NCBI RefSeq assembly: GCF_000802235.1
Contig: NZ_JTDL01000123.1
Span: 47,731-111,730 of the forward strand
Direction of reading: 5' to 3'
DNA: 64,000 bases
Source of the DNA: Sinomonas humi
GTDB taxonomy: Bacteria > Actinomycetota > Actinomycetes > Actinomycetales > Micrococcaceae
The position numbers and the translations under genes are program-made. The notes under the pieces were generated by a model. It saw nothing but the letters and a program-made list of their open reading frames with translations, was not told the origin of the DNA and did not search any database. Below, piece after piece: positions 49,465 through 58,736 of this stretch (position 1 is its first letter; every line of letters begins with the position of its first letter).

Positions 49465-50550
49465 TCAGGCGTACTCGCGCGGCGCGATCGGTCTTCTTTC
49501 GCGGAGCTCGTCGCGTTGGGCCTCAGCGGTTGTCACTGCGGCGGCGCTCTCCGGCTCTGGCGTCTCGGGAGGACGTCGCCGCTTGCCGAATGCAATCCGA
49601 CCCTCCGCGGTCGCAAGTGCAACCGCGATCAGAAGCACCGAGCCGTAGAACACCTGGTCAAGCCAGAACATCTGCGTCCATAGCTCCAGCACTTTCACCC
49701 CGGCGGCGAGGGTGACGATGACGACTAGAGTGCCCCACACATTGAACCGCCCACCTCTGAACTGAGTCGCTCCCAGGAAGACGGCTGCGAACGCCGGAAG
49801 CAGATAGCCTGGGCCGACATCCTTTGAGGCGACGCCCACGATGGAGACCTGAAGGATGCCGGCGAACGCCGCGATGATGCTGCCGACGACCAGCGAAAGT
49901 GTCATGTACGAGTTAGTCTTCACTCCGGCCAAGCGTGCTGCTTCCGCGTTTCCGCCGGTTGCGTAGATGTAGCGGCCTGCCGGCGTCGCCTCAAGGAAGA
50001 AGAACAGGAGCAGTGCCGCGGCGAACAGATAGTAGACCGCCAACGACTTCCCGAAGAGCTGGGTTGAGGTGAAAGCCAGGAAGTCCGGGCTGATGCCGAC
50101 GATCTGTTTGTTGTCCGAGAGACCGATCGTCACACCGGCAAGAATCGTCCCCGAGCCGAGCGTCGCGATGAGAGAGAAGATCTTGAGCTTGACTATCCAG
50201 AGTGCGTTGAAGAGACCCACGAGGGCGCCGACTGCCAAAGTCAGAAGGATGACGATAGGAAGCGGGAGGCCAAGCTTCGTGTTAAGCAATCCCGCCACAA
50301 CGCCGGAGAACGCCACGAGATTTCCGATCGACAGATCATAGACACCGGAGGCCAAGGGCAGTGTCAGCCCGATGGCCACCAACCCGACAACGGTCGTGTT
50401 GTTAAGGATCGCCGTGAGAGTTGAGTCGGTGAAGAAGAGATCCGGAACTACGATCGCGGCCCAGACAAGGATTATCGCGAAAAGATAGATTGAACTGATA
50501 TTCCGCGGACCGAGCTTCTTCGCCATTCCGCTGAACGTTGGATTTGCCAT
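49465..50550 (-). CDS. ribose-type ABC transporter permease
   Basis: This 361-aa membrane protein matches the RbsC/XylH permease family (BPD_transp_2): LPLASGVYDLSIGNLVAFSG, LIATLGSGTILAG, GGNAEAARLAGVKT and VFLGATQFRGGRFNVWGT. About ten helices are visible, followed by a Glu/Arg-rich cytosolic tail of some 35 residues. It pairs with the tandem ATPase and binding protein upstream. Although the family is sugar-typed, members of catabolic islands often carry other ligands. Confidence 0.92.
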   Translation of the reverse strand: MANPTFSGMAKKLGPRNISSIYLFAIILVWAAIVVPDLFFTDSTLTAILNNTTVVGLVAIGLTLPLASGVYDLSIGNLVAFSGVVAGLLNTKLGLPLPIVILLTLAVGALVGLFNALWIVKLKIFSLIATLGSGTILAGVTIGLSDNKQIVGISPDFLAFTSTQLFGKSLAVYYLFAAALLLFFFLEATPAGRYIYATGGNAEAARLAGVKTNSYMTLSLVVGSIIAAFAGILQVSIVGVASKDVGPGYLLPAFAAVFLGATQFRGGRFNVWGTLVVIVTLAAGVKVLELWTQMFWLDQVFYGSVLLIAVALATAEGRIAFGKRRRPPETPEPESAAAVTTAEAQRDELRERRPIAPREYA

Positions 50551-50574
50551 GATTGTCCCTGGAGCTTTCTTTCG

Positions 50575-52116
50575 TCAGGCTGAGATAGCGTCTTGGCGGG
50601 AAAGAGTCTCTGCGAAGATGACGTCCTCAGTGAGTTTCCCTCCACTGAGTTCCACCTGGATTCGACCGTTTCGCAGCACTAGCACTCGATCGCACTCTCC
50701 GGCGAGTTCGGCAGCATCACTCGAACACAGGAGCACGCCAGCACCATCGCGGGCGGCGCTCGCGATGAGATCGTAGATCCGAGCACGGGCTCCCACGTCA
50801 ACGCCCTGGGTGGGCTCGTCGAGGATGAGTACCTTGGGTGCGATACGCAGCGCACGCGCAAGAACGACCTTCTGCGCATTTCCCCCGCTCAGCGTTCGAA
50901 TCGCCTGGTCCGGGCGTTGAGGCCGGATGTCGAGCTTCTCGATCCATTTATCGACTTCGGCCCGCTCCTTTGAGCGCGGCAGATGCCAGAGCCTCAGCCA
51001 CCCGCTCCGAATATCCGACAAGCGCGAGAGTGTCATGTTCTCCGTGACACTCATCTCTCTGATCATCCCCTTGCGAGGCCGATCGGACGGGACGAAAGCC
51101 ATTCCGTTCTTAATGTTCGTCTTGATGTCGCCTGCCCGGACGGATTCTCCTCGAATTCGTACATCTCCTCCCTCGCGAACCTGCGCTCCCATGATCAGTT
51201 CCGCTATCACCTCTCGACCTGAACCCACCGAGCCCGCGATGCCGACGACTTCACCTGCGGCCAAGGTGAAGCTCGCTTCCACGAGACTGTCACCAGAGAG
51301 GTTGGAGACGGTGAGGACCTCTTCCCTCGATTCTGCTGTGTGAATGTCCGGGTGTTCTCCGGCAGTGTAGAAACGCTTCGGCGACCTGCCGATGATCAGT
51401 TCAACCAGACGATCTTCGGTAAACTCGGACACCGGTCCGCCGCCCGCGACCTTTCCGTCGCGCATGACAGTTACCTGATCTGCCGCCTCCATGACCTCCT
51501 GGAGGTTGTGCGTGACGAGAAGCACAGCAGCTCCATCGTCCGCGATCTTCCGAACCGCCGAATACAGCCGATCCGCCTCGGTCTTGTTCAGGCTCGTCGT
51601 CGGCTCATCGAGAACGAGGACCCCGAAGTTATCGACATCCCAGTCCCGCAGGGCACGAGCTATTGCGACCATTGTTCGCTCGGCCGGCGTCAGCTTGACC
51701 ACCGGTAAGTCAACATCGATCGTGACACCGAGGCGCCCGATGAGACTGCTCGCCCGTCGGCGCTCTTCCTTGCGGCGGATCGCTCCCAACGCATTTTGCT
51801 CGAATCCGTCCTGCAGTGCGAGGTTCTCGACCGCGGACAGGGTGTCTACAAGTGCCAGATCCTGATGAACGCAACGAATTCGCTTTGCGCGGATCCGAGG
51901 ATCGTCGTCGATATTGGTGCCTGCGAGGATGATCTCGGTGCCGGGATCGGCCTGATGGAACCCGGAAAGGACCTTGATCAGTGTTGACTTGCCACACCCG
52001 TTCTGGCCTAGCAGCGCGTGTATCTGTCCTGCCGGGATCGTCAGATCCACGCCGCTCAGAACAGTGACCGCGCCGAAGGTCTTGCTGGCGTTCCTCAGCT
52101 GAAGCGAATTTGCCAT
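50575..52116 (-). CDS. ribose-type ABC transporter ATPase, two domains
   Basis: This 513-aa protein has tandem nucleotide-binding domains like RbsA. Domain 1 has a normal Walker A (GQNGCGKST) but a degenerate signature (LTPAERTMVAIARAL). Domain 2 has a degenerate Walker A (GSVGSGRE) but a normal signature (LSGGNAQK) and Walker B (VLILDEPTQG). This split is usual in the second half of RbsA-type proteins, while the LTPAE change in the first is less so. ATG 52116 is the family start; AAGGAG is unusually close to it. Confidence 0.92.
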   Translation of the reverse strand: MANSLQLRNASKTFGAVTVLSGVDLTIPAGQIHALLGQNGCGKSTLIKVLSGFHQADPGTEIILAGTNIDDDPRIRAKRIRCVHQDLALVDTLSAVENLALQDGFEQNALGAIRRKEERRRASSLIGRLGVTIDVDLPVVKLTPAERTMVAIARALRDWDVDNFGVLVLDEPTTSLNKTEADRLYSAVRKIADDGAAVLLVTHNLQEVMEAADQVTVMRDGKVAGGGPVSEFTEDRLVELIIGRSPKRFYTAGEHPDIHTAESREEVLTVSNLSGDSLVEASFTLAAGEVVGIAGSVGSGREVIAELIMGAQVREGGDVRIRGESVRAGDIKTNIKNGMAFVPSDRPRKGMIREMSVTENMTLSRLSDIRSGWLRLWHLPRSKERAEVDKWIEKLDIRPQRPDQAIRTLSGGNAQKVVLARALRIAPKVLILDEPTQGVDVGARARIYDLIASAARDGAGVLLCSSDAAELAGECDRVLVLRNGRIQVELSGGKLTEDVIFAETLSRQDAISA

Positions 52117-52223
52117 GGCTCCTTCACGTGTTCTAGTTTCTCGACGCACTCTCATGCTTTAGGCAGAGAAGTTCGGCCGAGCCATGTCGATGACTGGCCA
52201 AACCCCTCGGGCCGCCGCCGGAT

Positions 52224-53387
52224 CTACTGGGTCCAGAGCTTCTTGAACAGGTCCTGGTAACCAACAACCCCGGGGTAGTACCCGGCGTCGCTCAGGTCGA
52301 CGTCGCCCTTCGTCAGCACTCGCTCGGGCTGCGGGATCGTCTTGGGGTCGATCGGCTGTTTCAGCAGCGCACGGGCGATGATGTCGGCGCTCTCGTAGGC
52401 GAGGTAGCCGTAGGCCGCGGGCACGTCCATGACAATCGGACCGCCTGCCTCCATATCTTCGAATTGAGCAGCGCTGTCCGACTGCGACACGATGCGAACA
52501 CCACTAATACCCGCGGCCTTCAGCGCTTCCGGCACACCAATCAGAAGATCGCCGTACTGAGCTGCGATCCACTTCGTCTTAGGGTGCGATTGCAGATAGC
52601 TGACAATCTGAGAGGGCAGATCCGTTCCGATGCTCTGCGCCTGGATGTCGACGTAGTCCACCGTGCAGCCCGCGCACTTTCCGATCGTGCTCTTGAAGCC
52701 TCCTCGAACAGCTTGGTCCATCGTGAGGTCGGGGGCACCGAAGTAGGCAACCGTCGCGGCGCCCTTGGAATCCACGATCACCTTGCTGGCCATCAGCTTC
52801 CCAGCGGCATCGCCCTCGGGGGGGCCGAACGTGTTTGCCAGAACGGGGACCTGGTTTCCGGTGCACTTGATACGGACCGTGTCGCACCCGTAGTAGCCGA
52901 GTCCGACGATGGGGATGCCCGCAGCCGTGAGCGCCTTTGCCTGTTCCTGATAGAACTCCGGCCCGAAACCAACGATCATGACAGCGTCCGGTTTGAGACG
53001 AACAGCTTCACTGGCCCCCTGCGCGACGGTGTCCGGCGTGAGGCCGATGTTGATGCGCTGGACATGCATACCGAGCAATCCCGCAGCTTGGACGAGCCGA
53101 TCGCCGATCAGGTTGGCAGTTTGGAATCCGGCCTCGAGGTAGACGATTTTCTTCCCCGCGACGGATCCGGACAATGGCTTCGTCTGCGGTAGCGTCGTAG
53201 CGTTCGTGCTCGCTGCCTTCAGCGCTTGGGCAGCAGCGTCGATGACTGCTTGATCAGTCTTCCCCTGCCCAGCATTGGCTCCGTCACTGACCGACGAGCA
53301 TCCCACGGCCGTACTGGCCATGAGAAGAACACCGGCAATGGCGAGGATCTGGGCACCTCTCCGAGCGATTCCCCTTTGAATCTGCAC
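52224..53387 (-). CDS. periplasmic-binding lipoprotein of ribose-type importer
   Basis: This 387-aa protein has a signal peptide with lipobox AVGCSS and a type I periplasmic binding protein fold (KKIVYLEAGFQTANLIGDRL; PIVGLGYYGCDTVRIKCTGN). GTG 53387 follows AGGAGAACTC. Two cysteine pairs in the mature protein (CDTVRIKC; CAGC) are unusual for sugar-binding members and could form disulfides. It delivers the operon's substrate to the RbsA/RbsC-like pair. Confidence 0.88.
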   Translation of the reverse strand: MQIQRGIARRGAQILAIAGVLLMASTAVGCSSVSDGANAGQGKTDQAVIDAAAQALKAASTNATTLPQTKPLSGSVAGKKIVYLEAGFQTANLIGDRLVQAAGLLGMHVQRINIGLTPDTVAQGASEAVRLKPDAVMIVGFGPEFYQEQAKALTAAGIPIVGLGYYGCDTVRIKCTGNQVPVLANTFGPPEGDAAGKLMASKVIVDSKGAATVAYFGAPDLTMDQAVRGGFKSTIGKCAGCTVDYVDIQAQSIGTDLPSQIVSYLQSHPKTKWIAAQYGDLLIGVPEALKAAGISGVRIVSQSDSAAQFEDMEAGGPIVMDVPAAYGYLAYESADIIARALLKQPIDPKTIPQPERVLTKGDVDLSDAGYYPGVVGYQDLFKKLWTQ

Positions 53388-53426
53388 GAGTTCTCCTGTT
53401 TTTGAGGTTTTAGGTTGTGTTTTCGA

Positions 53427-53642
53427 TCAGATCGTGGCGGAGAAGATGGTGATTTGACCGACAGGATCCGATTCGCGCTTGAGGGAAGCCAGACAATGGC
53501 GGCACTTCACCACCTTGAACCAGCCGCCCTCGGACAGCACAGGGTAGGAGAACAACTGCTCCTCAGAGCACTCTGGGCACTTTCCCTTGGCGGGCACGCG
53601 TTCTTGGTTGACCAGCAACTCTGTAGGACGGTCGTAAGCCAT
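53427..53642 (-). CDS. small zinc-ribbon protein beside HyuB
   Basis: This 71-aa protein has two CxxC knuckles, CPEC and CRHC, about 23 residues apart, forming a zinc ribbon (PAKGKCPECSEEQLFSYPVL). ATG 53642 follows GAGGAG. It lies 30 bp downstream of hyuB. Small zinc-binding subunits accompany HyuA/HyuB-type carboxylases such as acetone and acetophenone carboxylase, so it may be an accessory subunit here. That role is inferred from position and the cysteine pattern. Confidence 0.8.
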   Translation of the reverse strand: MAYDRPTELLVNQERVPAKGKCPECSEEQLFSYPVLSEGGWFKVVKCRHCLASLKRESDPVGQITIFSATI

Positions 53643-53672
53643 GTTCTTTCTCCTCTACGTTCCGCACGTTCC

Positions 53673-55592
53673 TTATGCGCGAGCCGCGGCCGTGGCCGCC
53701 TCGTCGATGGTCAGGCCTTCGGGGTCCTCGTCGGGGTCGCCGACGACGACCACGCCGTAGTCTCGGAGCGCACCAAGGATCGTCACGTAGCCATCGCGTA
53801 CGTCGCGAATCACGGCCTCGATCTCGCGTTCGAAGGGATCACCCCATCCACCGCCTCCATTGGTGATCCATCGGAGCGTGGAGCCCTTGTTCTCGGTCCA
53901 GTACGGGACTCGGGCGAAGAACGCGAACTCCCCGTTCTCGTCGAGGGCGCCGTTCTCGTCTACAACTCCAGAGACGACCACGCCGTCTGTGTCGGTGGCG
54001 CCAACGAGACGATACTCGCACTCAGGCTTGTCGGGGTCTTGATTCTCGAAAAACCATGAGCCGCCCACTCGTCCGGCCTTTCCGCCGTTCACGCCGAACC
54101 CCGACGGGAACCGAAAGTGCAGGGGCATGAGCCAGTGATCGCCGTCCGCAAGGAAGAGCGAGTCTTTGCGAAAGCCGGAGCCTCCCCGGTATTTTCCCGG
54201 CCCTCCGGTATCGGGGATATATTCACGTGCGGTTAGCAGCACCGGGACTCGACGTTCGATCTCCTCGGTCGGAGTCAAACGTTGGTTCAGAGTGAACGTC
54301 CCTGTGTGCCCGTCTGCGTCTCCAGCATCGGTCGCCCCCCAACCGCCGAACTGCGCTTCCAGCTCGGCAGCAGAGAACCAAGGACGACCATCAGGTGTCA
54401 TTCCGCTTCCCGTGTGAAGGTTCGTCGAACCATAGAGCCCCCCGATCGCGCGAGAGCCGAGGGGCTCGGCCAGCGCATTGATGAGCGCGTTCACCAGAGC
54501 CGCCTGGACCTCCCAGTAGAAGTGGGTCGAGGCGTCGGGCATGGCGCTTGAGATAGTCCCGGGGGGAATCACCAGATCGATGTTGCGGTAGGTTCCCGAG
54601 GTGAACGGTGTCTGGGGATCGAGGAGGACTTTGAGACCCAGGGCCGCACTCGTTTGCGCATCGAGCGGAGTCGCATTCAAAGACGTGCGGGCCTGGCGGG
54701 ATGAGCCGCTAAGGTCGACTTCGACTCGTTTGCCCTTCTTGATCACAGTGACGTGGAACCTGTAGATCTCCTCACTGTCCGCACCGTCGGTGTCCAGAAC
54801 ATCCTCACCCTCGTACTCACCGTCCGGCAGAGTCTGAAGGGCACGACGCATCGCCTCAGCTGAGCTGTCCAGGCTGTATCGCATCGCACCAAGCCACGCG
54901 TCCAGCCCATACCGTTCGACGCTCTCCTGAATCTGCTCGTCGCCCAGAGCGCAACTCGAATTGATGGTGAAGAAGTCCGGGAGCAGCGTCGCGGCGAAGC
55001 GGCCATTGTCTAGGAATAGACGAAGCACTTCCTTGACCGGTTCGCCCTTCTCGAAGATGCGCATCGGCGGAACCACAAGTCCGTTCTCGTAAACATTCTT
55101 CTTGAAAAGAGAGAACCCGCCGGGAATGATGCCGCCGATGTCGAGCATGTGAGCGCGGATCACGGTAAAGGATACGATCCTTCCCCCGTGGAAAACCGGC
55201 CTGATGAAGCAGGCATCATTCACATGGTTGCCGACTCGATAGGGATCATTGCTGACGAGAAGATCCCCGGGGGCCAGCCGGTCGACACCGAATTCTTCCA
55301 CCGTCTTGCGGACGCCAGTTGCGAGGGAGCCAAGGAAGATGAAGTTTCCCTGGTTCATGCCGACGAGCGGATAGTCGAGCTCAGGGGGTCCGACAACTGC
55401 ACAGACATAGTCCATGTTGAGCGAAATGATCGGCGAGAAGGCGCGGGTCACGATGTTGGTCGACATGTGCCCGGCGACGAAACGACTCCGGTTGGCGAGG
55501 ACGTTGCACGTGTAGCGGCTCGCACCGTACTCGGCCTCGAACTCTCTTTCCGTCAGATTGCGAATACGATCAGTCGATTCATCAATGATCAT
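53673..55592 (-). CDS. hyuB: hydantoinase B/oxoprolinase family subunit (HyuB)
   Basis: This 639-aa protein is the B component of ATP-dependent hydantoinases, oxoprolinases and acetone/acetophenone carboxylases. It shows NDPYRVGNHVNDACFIRPVF with the metal histidine and aspartate, SMPDASTHFYWEVQAALVNA and the C-terminal GGGGWGDPFEREIEAVIRDV. ATG 55592 overlaps the hyuA stop (ATGA). With HyuA it would phosphorylate and hydrolyse a lactam or carboxylate a ketone. The motif NDPYRVGNH differs from the NDPYLGGTH common in oxoprolinases. Confidence 0.92.
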   Translation of the reverse strand: MIIDESTDRIRNLTEREFEAEYGASRYTCNVLANRSRFVAGHMSTNIVTRAFSPIISLNMDYVCAVVGPPELDYPLVGMNQGNFIFLGSLATGVRKTVEEFGVDRLAPGDLLVSNDPYRVGNHVNDACFIRPVFHGGRIVSFTVIRAHMLDIGGIIPGGFSLFKKNVYENGLVVPPMRIFEKGEPVKEVLRLFLDNGRFAATLLPDFFTINSSCALGDEQIQESVERYGLDAWLGAMRYSLDSSAEAMRRALQTLPDGEYEGEDVLDTDGADSEEIYRFHVTVIKKGKRVEVDLSGSSRQARTSLNATPLDAQTSAALGLKVLLDPQTPFTSGTYRNIDLVIPPGTISSAMPDASTHFYWEVQAALVNALINALAEPLGSRAIGGLYGSTNLHTGSGMTPDGRPWFSAAELEAQFGGWGATDAGDADGHTGTFTLNQRLTPTEEIERRVPVLLTAREYIPDTGGPGKYRGGSGFRKDSLFLADGDHWLMPLHFRFPSGFGVNGGKAGRVGGSWFFENQDPDKPECEYRLVGATDTDGVVVSGVVDENGALDENGEFAFFARVPYWTENKGSTLRWITNGGGGWGDPFEREIEAVIRDVRDGYVTILGALRDYGVVVVGDPDEDPEGLTIDEAATAAARA

Positions 55593-57631
55593 TTCTTTGC
55601 CTCCAACTCAATAACGAATTCTCCGAGCGAGCCGACCTGAAGCACGAAGCCGGCAGGAACGAACGTTGTCGACAGGCGTTCGTGGACCACAGCCGGGCCG
55701 TGGATGACGTCACCGTCAAGGAGATCGTCGCGCTCAAACCGGTTCCCGGTCCTCTTCTCGCCGTCGCGAAGGTACTTCAGCTCGAGGTCGCCAATCGGTT
55801 GCGGGGTACCCTCGGTGCGACGGGGGACTGCTCCGAACTCTGCTTTCGGCATCTCAACGACCGCCTGCACTCGGAATGTCACCGCCTCAACCGGCATCGA
55901 CTCGAACTTGTTACCTGCTCGCTGCTCGTAAACAGCATGGAATTTGGCGACCATCTCCTCGATCTGGCGGGTCCCGATGTCGCCGTCCGGAGCATCGATG
56001 AAGGCGGTCTCGAACGCCTGTCCTGCCATCCTCGCGTCGAACGTTCGGACGAACTTCGCCACTGAACTATTCGATCCGATCTCGTCGCGCACCTTCTGCT
56101 CGAGCTTCTCGAACACAGCGTCGATCGCATATACCGCGCTTTCGTCGAGCGGTATCATGAGCGACTGACTTTCCATGAACACCATGTCGGAACTCAGCAG
56201 GCCAATGGCTGAGAATAGACCCGGGTGAGGTGGGATGACCGCCTCGCGCACCTTGACCATGTCGAGAAGCGACGGGATCAGCATCGGCCCTCCCGCGCCG
56301 AAGATAACGAGTGAGAACTCTCGCGGATCCACGCCATTGCGAATCACGATGTCCACGATTCCCTCCGCAATGTTGTGGAGGCCGATGCGGAATGCATCTT
56401 GGACACGCTGCTCGAAGGACAGCGGCGTATCCAGTGATTCGAATGCGCGCACCGCCGCCGCGTAGTCGAGCGTCGCCTTTCCGCCGAGGAAATTCTCGGG
56501 GCTCAGGATACCCATCAGGACCGCAGCATCCGTCATCGTAGGCTGCACGCCTCCACGTCCGTAGCAGGCGGGTCCAGGATCAGCGCCGGCGCTTCCCGGA
56601 CCCACTTGGATCTCGCCACCGGGACCGACCGTGATGAGCGACCCCCCACCCGCGCCGACGCTCGCGATCTCGTTGGACAGAGTCGTCACGACCATATCGG
56701 GCTCGAGCTCGAGAGACGTGTTGATGATCGGCTGTCCGTCGAGCACGATACTCACATCCGTCGAGGTTCCCCCGACGTCGACGCAGATCAGATTCCCGCG
56801 GCCGATCAGGCGGCCGAAATGAGCCGACGCTGTTGTACCAGCGGCGGGCCCTGAGAAGACCACGCGCGACGGGCGGTCCATCGCCGTTTCTACCGGCGCG
56901 AGCATGGCGGCGCAGTCACCGAAATTCAGGGAGCCGGTGAAACCTCGCTCACTCAACCCATTCTGCAGCCTTCCGGAGTAGTCACCATAAATGACCTTCA
57001 TCATCGCGTCGATGACCGTCGTAGAGATGCGCGGATACTCCGGTGCGACAGGAGACACCGCGTGCGACATGACGACGGGGATGTCGCCTAGCTCTTCCCG
57101 GACGAGTTCCGCCAGCCGCTGTTCATGCACCCCATTGGTCCACGCGTTCAGGAGCCCGATCGCGACACCTTCGACGTTGCAGCGACCGAGGACGCGGATC
57201 TCCCTGCGCGCGGCATCCTCATCGAGGGGAAGGAACACGGAACCGTCCGCCTTCATCCGCTCGGGAACGGTCCTGCGCAGGTAGCGCGGCACCAACGGTC
57301 GGTTGGCGTCGCCGAACGAACGGCGCCATCGCGGATCGGCGATGGCCTCGTGAGGCCGGATGTTGCTGCCGATGTCCAGGATGTCGCGCTGGCCGATGGT
57401 CGTGATGAGTCCGACCTTCGGCAGGTTGCGAGTGAGGAGCGCATTCAAACCCGCGGTGCTCGCGTGGTTGAACACTAATGCGTCTCTCACGCCTACTTCA
57501 TCGGCACCTTTCAAAACGCCGCGGGCGGAGTCGACGAGATCGGTCGGCACTTTGGTGGTGTGAATCACGCCATCCTCGACCGAAACGATATCGGTGAAAG
57601 TGCCACCGACATCAACGCTGACGAGTTGCAT
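55589..57631 (-). CDS. hyuA: hydantoinase A/oxoprolinase family subunit (HyuA)
   Basis: This 680-aa protein has the ATP-binding ASKHA fold of HyuA: VSVDVGGTFTDIVSVEDGVI at the N terminus and GPAAGTTASAHFGRLIGRGN plus CVDVGGTSTDVSIV in the middle. ATG 57631 follows AAGGGG. It is coupled to hyuB. The SDR gene lies 180 bp upstream on the same strand and may share a transcript. Substrate classes for the family include hydantoins, 5-oxoproline, caprolactam, acetone and acetophenone. Confidence 0.93.
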   Translation of the reverse strand: MQLVSVDVGGTFTDIVSVEDGVIHTTKVPTDLVDSARGVLKGADEVGVRDALVFNHASTAGLNALLTRNLPKVGLITTIGQRDILDIGSNIRPHEAIADPRWRRSFGDANRPLVPRYLRRTVPERMKADGSVFLPLDEDAARREIRVLGRCNVEGVAIGLLNAWTNGVHEQRLAELVREELGDIPVVMSHAVSPVAPEYPRISTTVIDAMMKVIYGDYSGRLQNGLSERGFTGSLNFGDCAAMLAPVETAMDRPSRVVFSGPAAGTTASAHFGRLIGRGNLICVDVGGTSTDVSIVLDGQPIINTSLELEPDMVVTTLSNEIASVGAGGGSLITVGPGGEIQVGPGSAGADPGPACYGRGGVQPTMTDAAVLMGILSPENFLGGKATLDYAAAVRAFESLDTPLSFEQRVQDAFRIGLHNIAEGIVDIVIRNGVDPREFSLVIFGAGGPMLIPSLLDMVKVREAVIPPHPGLFSAIGLLSSDMVFMESQSLMIPLDESAVYAIDAVFEKLEQKVRDEIGSNSSVAKFVRTFDARMAGQAFETAFIDAPDGDIGTRQIEEMVAKFHAVYEQRAGNKFESMPVEAVTFRVQAVVEMPKAEFGAVPRRTEGTPQPIGDLELKYLRDGEKRTGNRFERDDLLDGDVIHGPAVVHERLSTTFVPAGFVLQVGSLGEFVIELEAKK

Positions 57632-57811
57632 CAGGATCCCCTTTTCATTGCCTCATGGGAACCGGCTCCGGAAGACGGTCTTTAGAATGCCTTTTCAGGA
57701 ACGGCGGAAAAGCTTTCACGTCGACCCCTCAGGACCATCTCCATCGATGGGTTCGGTTTCGTTGTCTATTTGTGGGCTATTTGCACATAGTGAGTGGACG
57801 AATCGGGGCAT

Positions 57812-58606
57812 TCAATTGAAGAATGCAGTCGACGAATCCACGACCGCTGCTCCGCCGTCGGCCACCAGGACGTGCCCATTGACCATCGATGCATCAGACG
57901 AAACAAGGAAGGCGCAGACGGAAGCGATCTCGCCGGGGTGCGCGGCCCTACGCATGGGCACGAGCGCTGTCGTTCTCTCGTACGCTTCATCCAGCGTGAT
58001 GCCGTCGCGCTCGGCAATGTACTCCATACCGCCGTCGCCCAGAGGAGTGCGGATCCATCCGGGAGTGATGCAGTTCGTGCGGATCCCGCGGGGGCCGTAC
58101 TCTCGGGCGAGCCATCGGGCGAGGCCTACCACTCCATGCTTCGCGGCTGTGTAACCGAGCGCGCCGGGGGGGCCCGAAAGGATGCCGGCGGAGGAGGAGA
58201 CAAGGACGATGGATCCCTGTGACTTCAACAGGTGAGGGATCGCCTCTGCGGCGAAGTAGAACTGGCCATTGAGGTTCACGGCGAGGCTCTTGTCCCATCC
58301 GTCGTTGCTGGATGGATTGGTGGTCGACTTGACCTGAGCGCCCTGAACACCGATGACGGCCTCGAGCCCCCCGAACGCGGATGCGGCGTCCTCCACAACT
58401 TCTCGGACTGCACCGCGGTCGGTGCCATCAGCAGGGAGGGCGATGCCTCCCAACTCATTCGCAAGCTCCGCCACCTGGGCTGCGTTGATATCCGAGAGGG
58501 CTACTCGCGCCCCATCGGCCGCGAACCGGCGGGCCACGGCTGAACCAAGTCCTCCGGCCGCCCCACTGATGAGGACTGTCTGGGGGCGATCAATCTTCGT
58601 TGACAT
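57812..58606 (-). CDS. SDR family oxidoreductase
   Basis: This 264-aa classical short-chain dehydrogenase has SGAAGGLGSAVARRF, VSSSAGI with the catalytic serine, YTAAKHG with Tyr and Lys, and GHVLVADGGAAV. It starts at ATG 58606, 7 nt after the -10 box TAAGCT with no ribosome binding site, so it is probably leaderless. It is divergent from the aldehyde dehydrogenase gene and may head the hyu operon. A decayed copy of its promoter and first 17 codons is found upstream of tetR at 44.4 kb. It probably oxidises an alcohol to the ketone used by HyuAB. Confidence 0.9.
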   Translation of the reverse strand: MSTKIDRPQTVLISGAAGGLGSAVARRFAADGARVALSDINAAQVAELANELGGIALPADGTDRGAVREVVEDAASAFGGLEAVIGVQGAQVKSTTNPSSNDGWDKSLAVNLNGQFYFAAEAIPHLLKSQGSIVLVSSSAGILSGPPGALGYTAAKHGVVGLARWLAREYGPRGIRTNCITPGWIRTPLGDGGMEYIAERDGITLDEAYERTTALVPMRRAAHPGEIASVCAFLVSSDASMVNGHVLVADGGAAVVDSSTAFFN

Positions 58607-58613
58607 GTGAGGC

Positions 58614-58644
58614 AGCTTACACTGCTTACTTACGCGTCTGTCAA
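58614..58644 (-). promoter_or_regulatory. SDR promoter with GTAAGTAAGC element
   Basis: On the minus strand TTGACA (58639-58644) and TAAGCT (58614-58619) are 19 bp apart, with GTAAGTAAGC in the spacer. The same arrangement is at 44416-44446, suggesting a shared TetR-type operator. Confidence 0.6.
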
Positions 58645-58736
58645 ATATACTATGTAAGATCAGCGTGAAACCCGAGACGCGTTGCCGCGATGATCGTGGC
58701 AGGCAGCGCCTCGCCCCGAATACGATTTGGAAGCGG

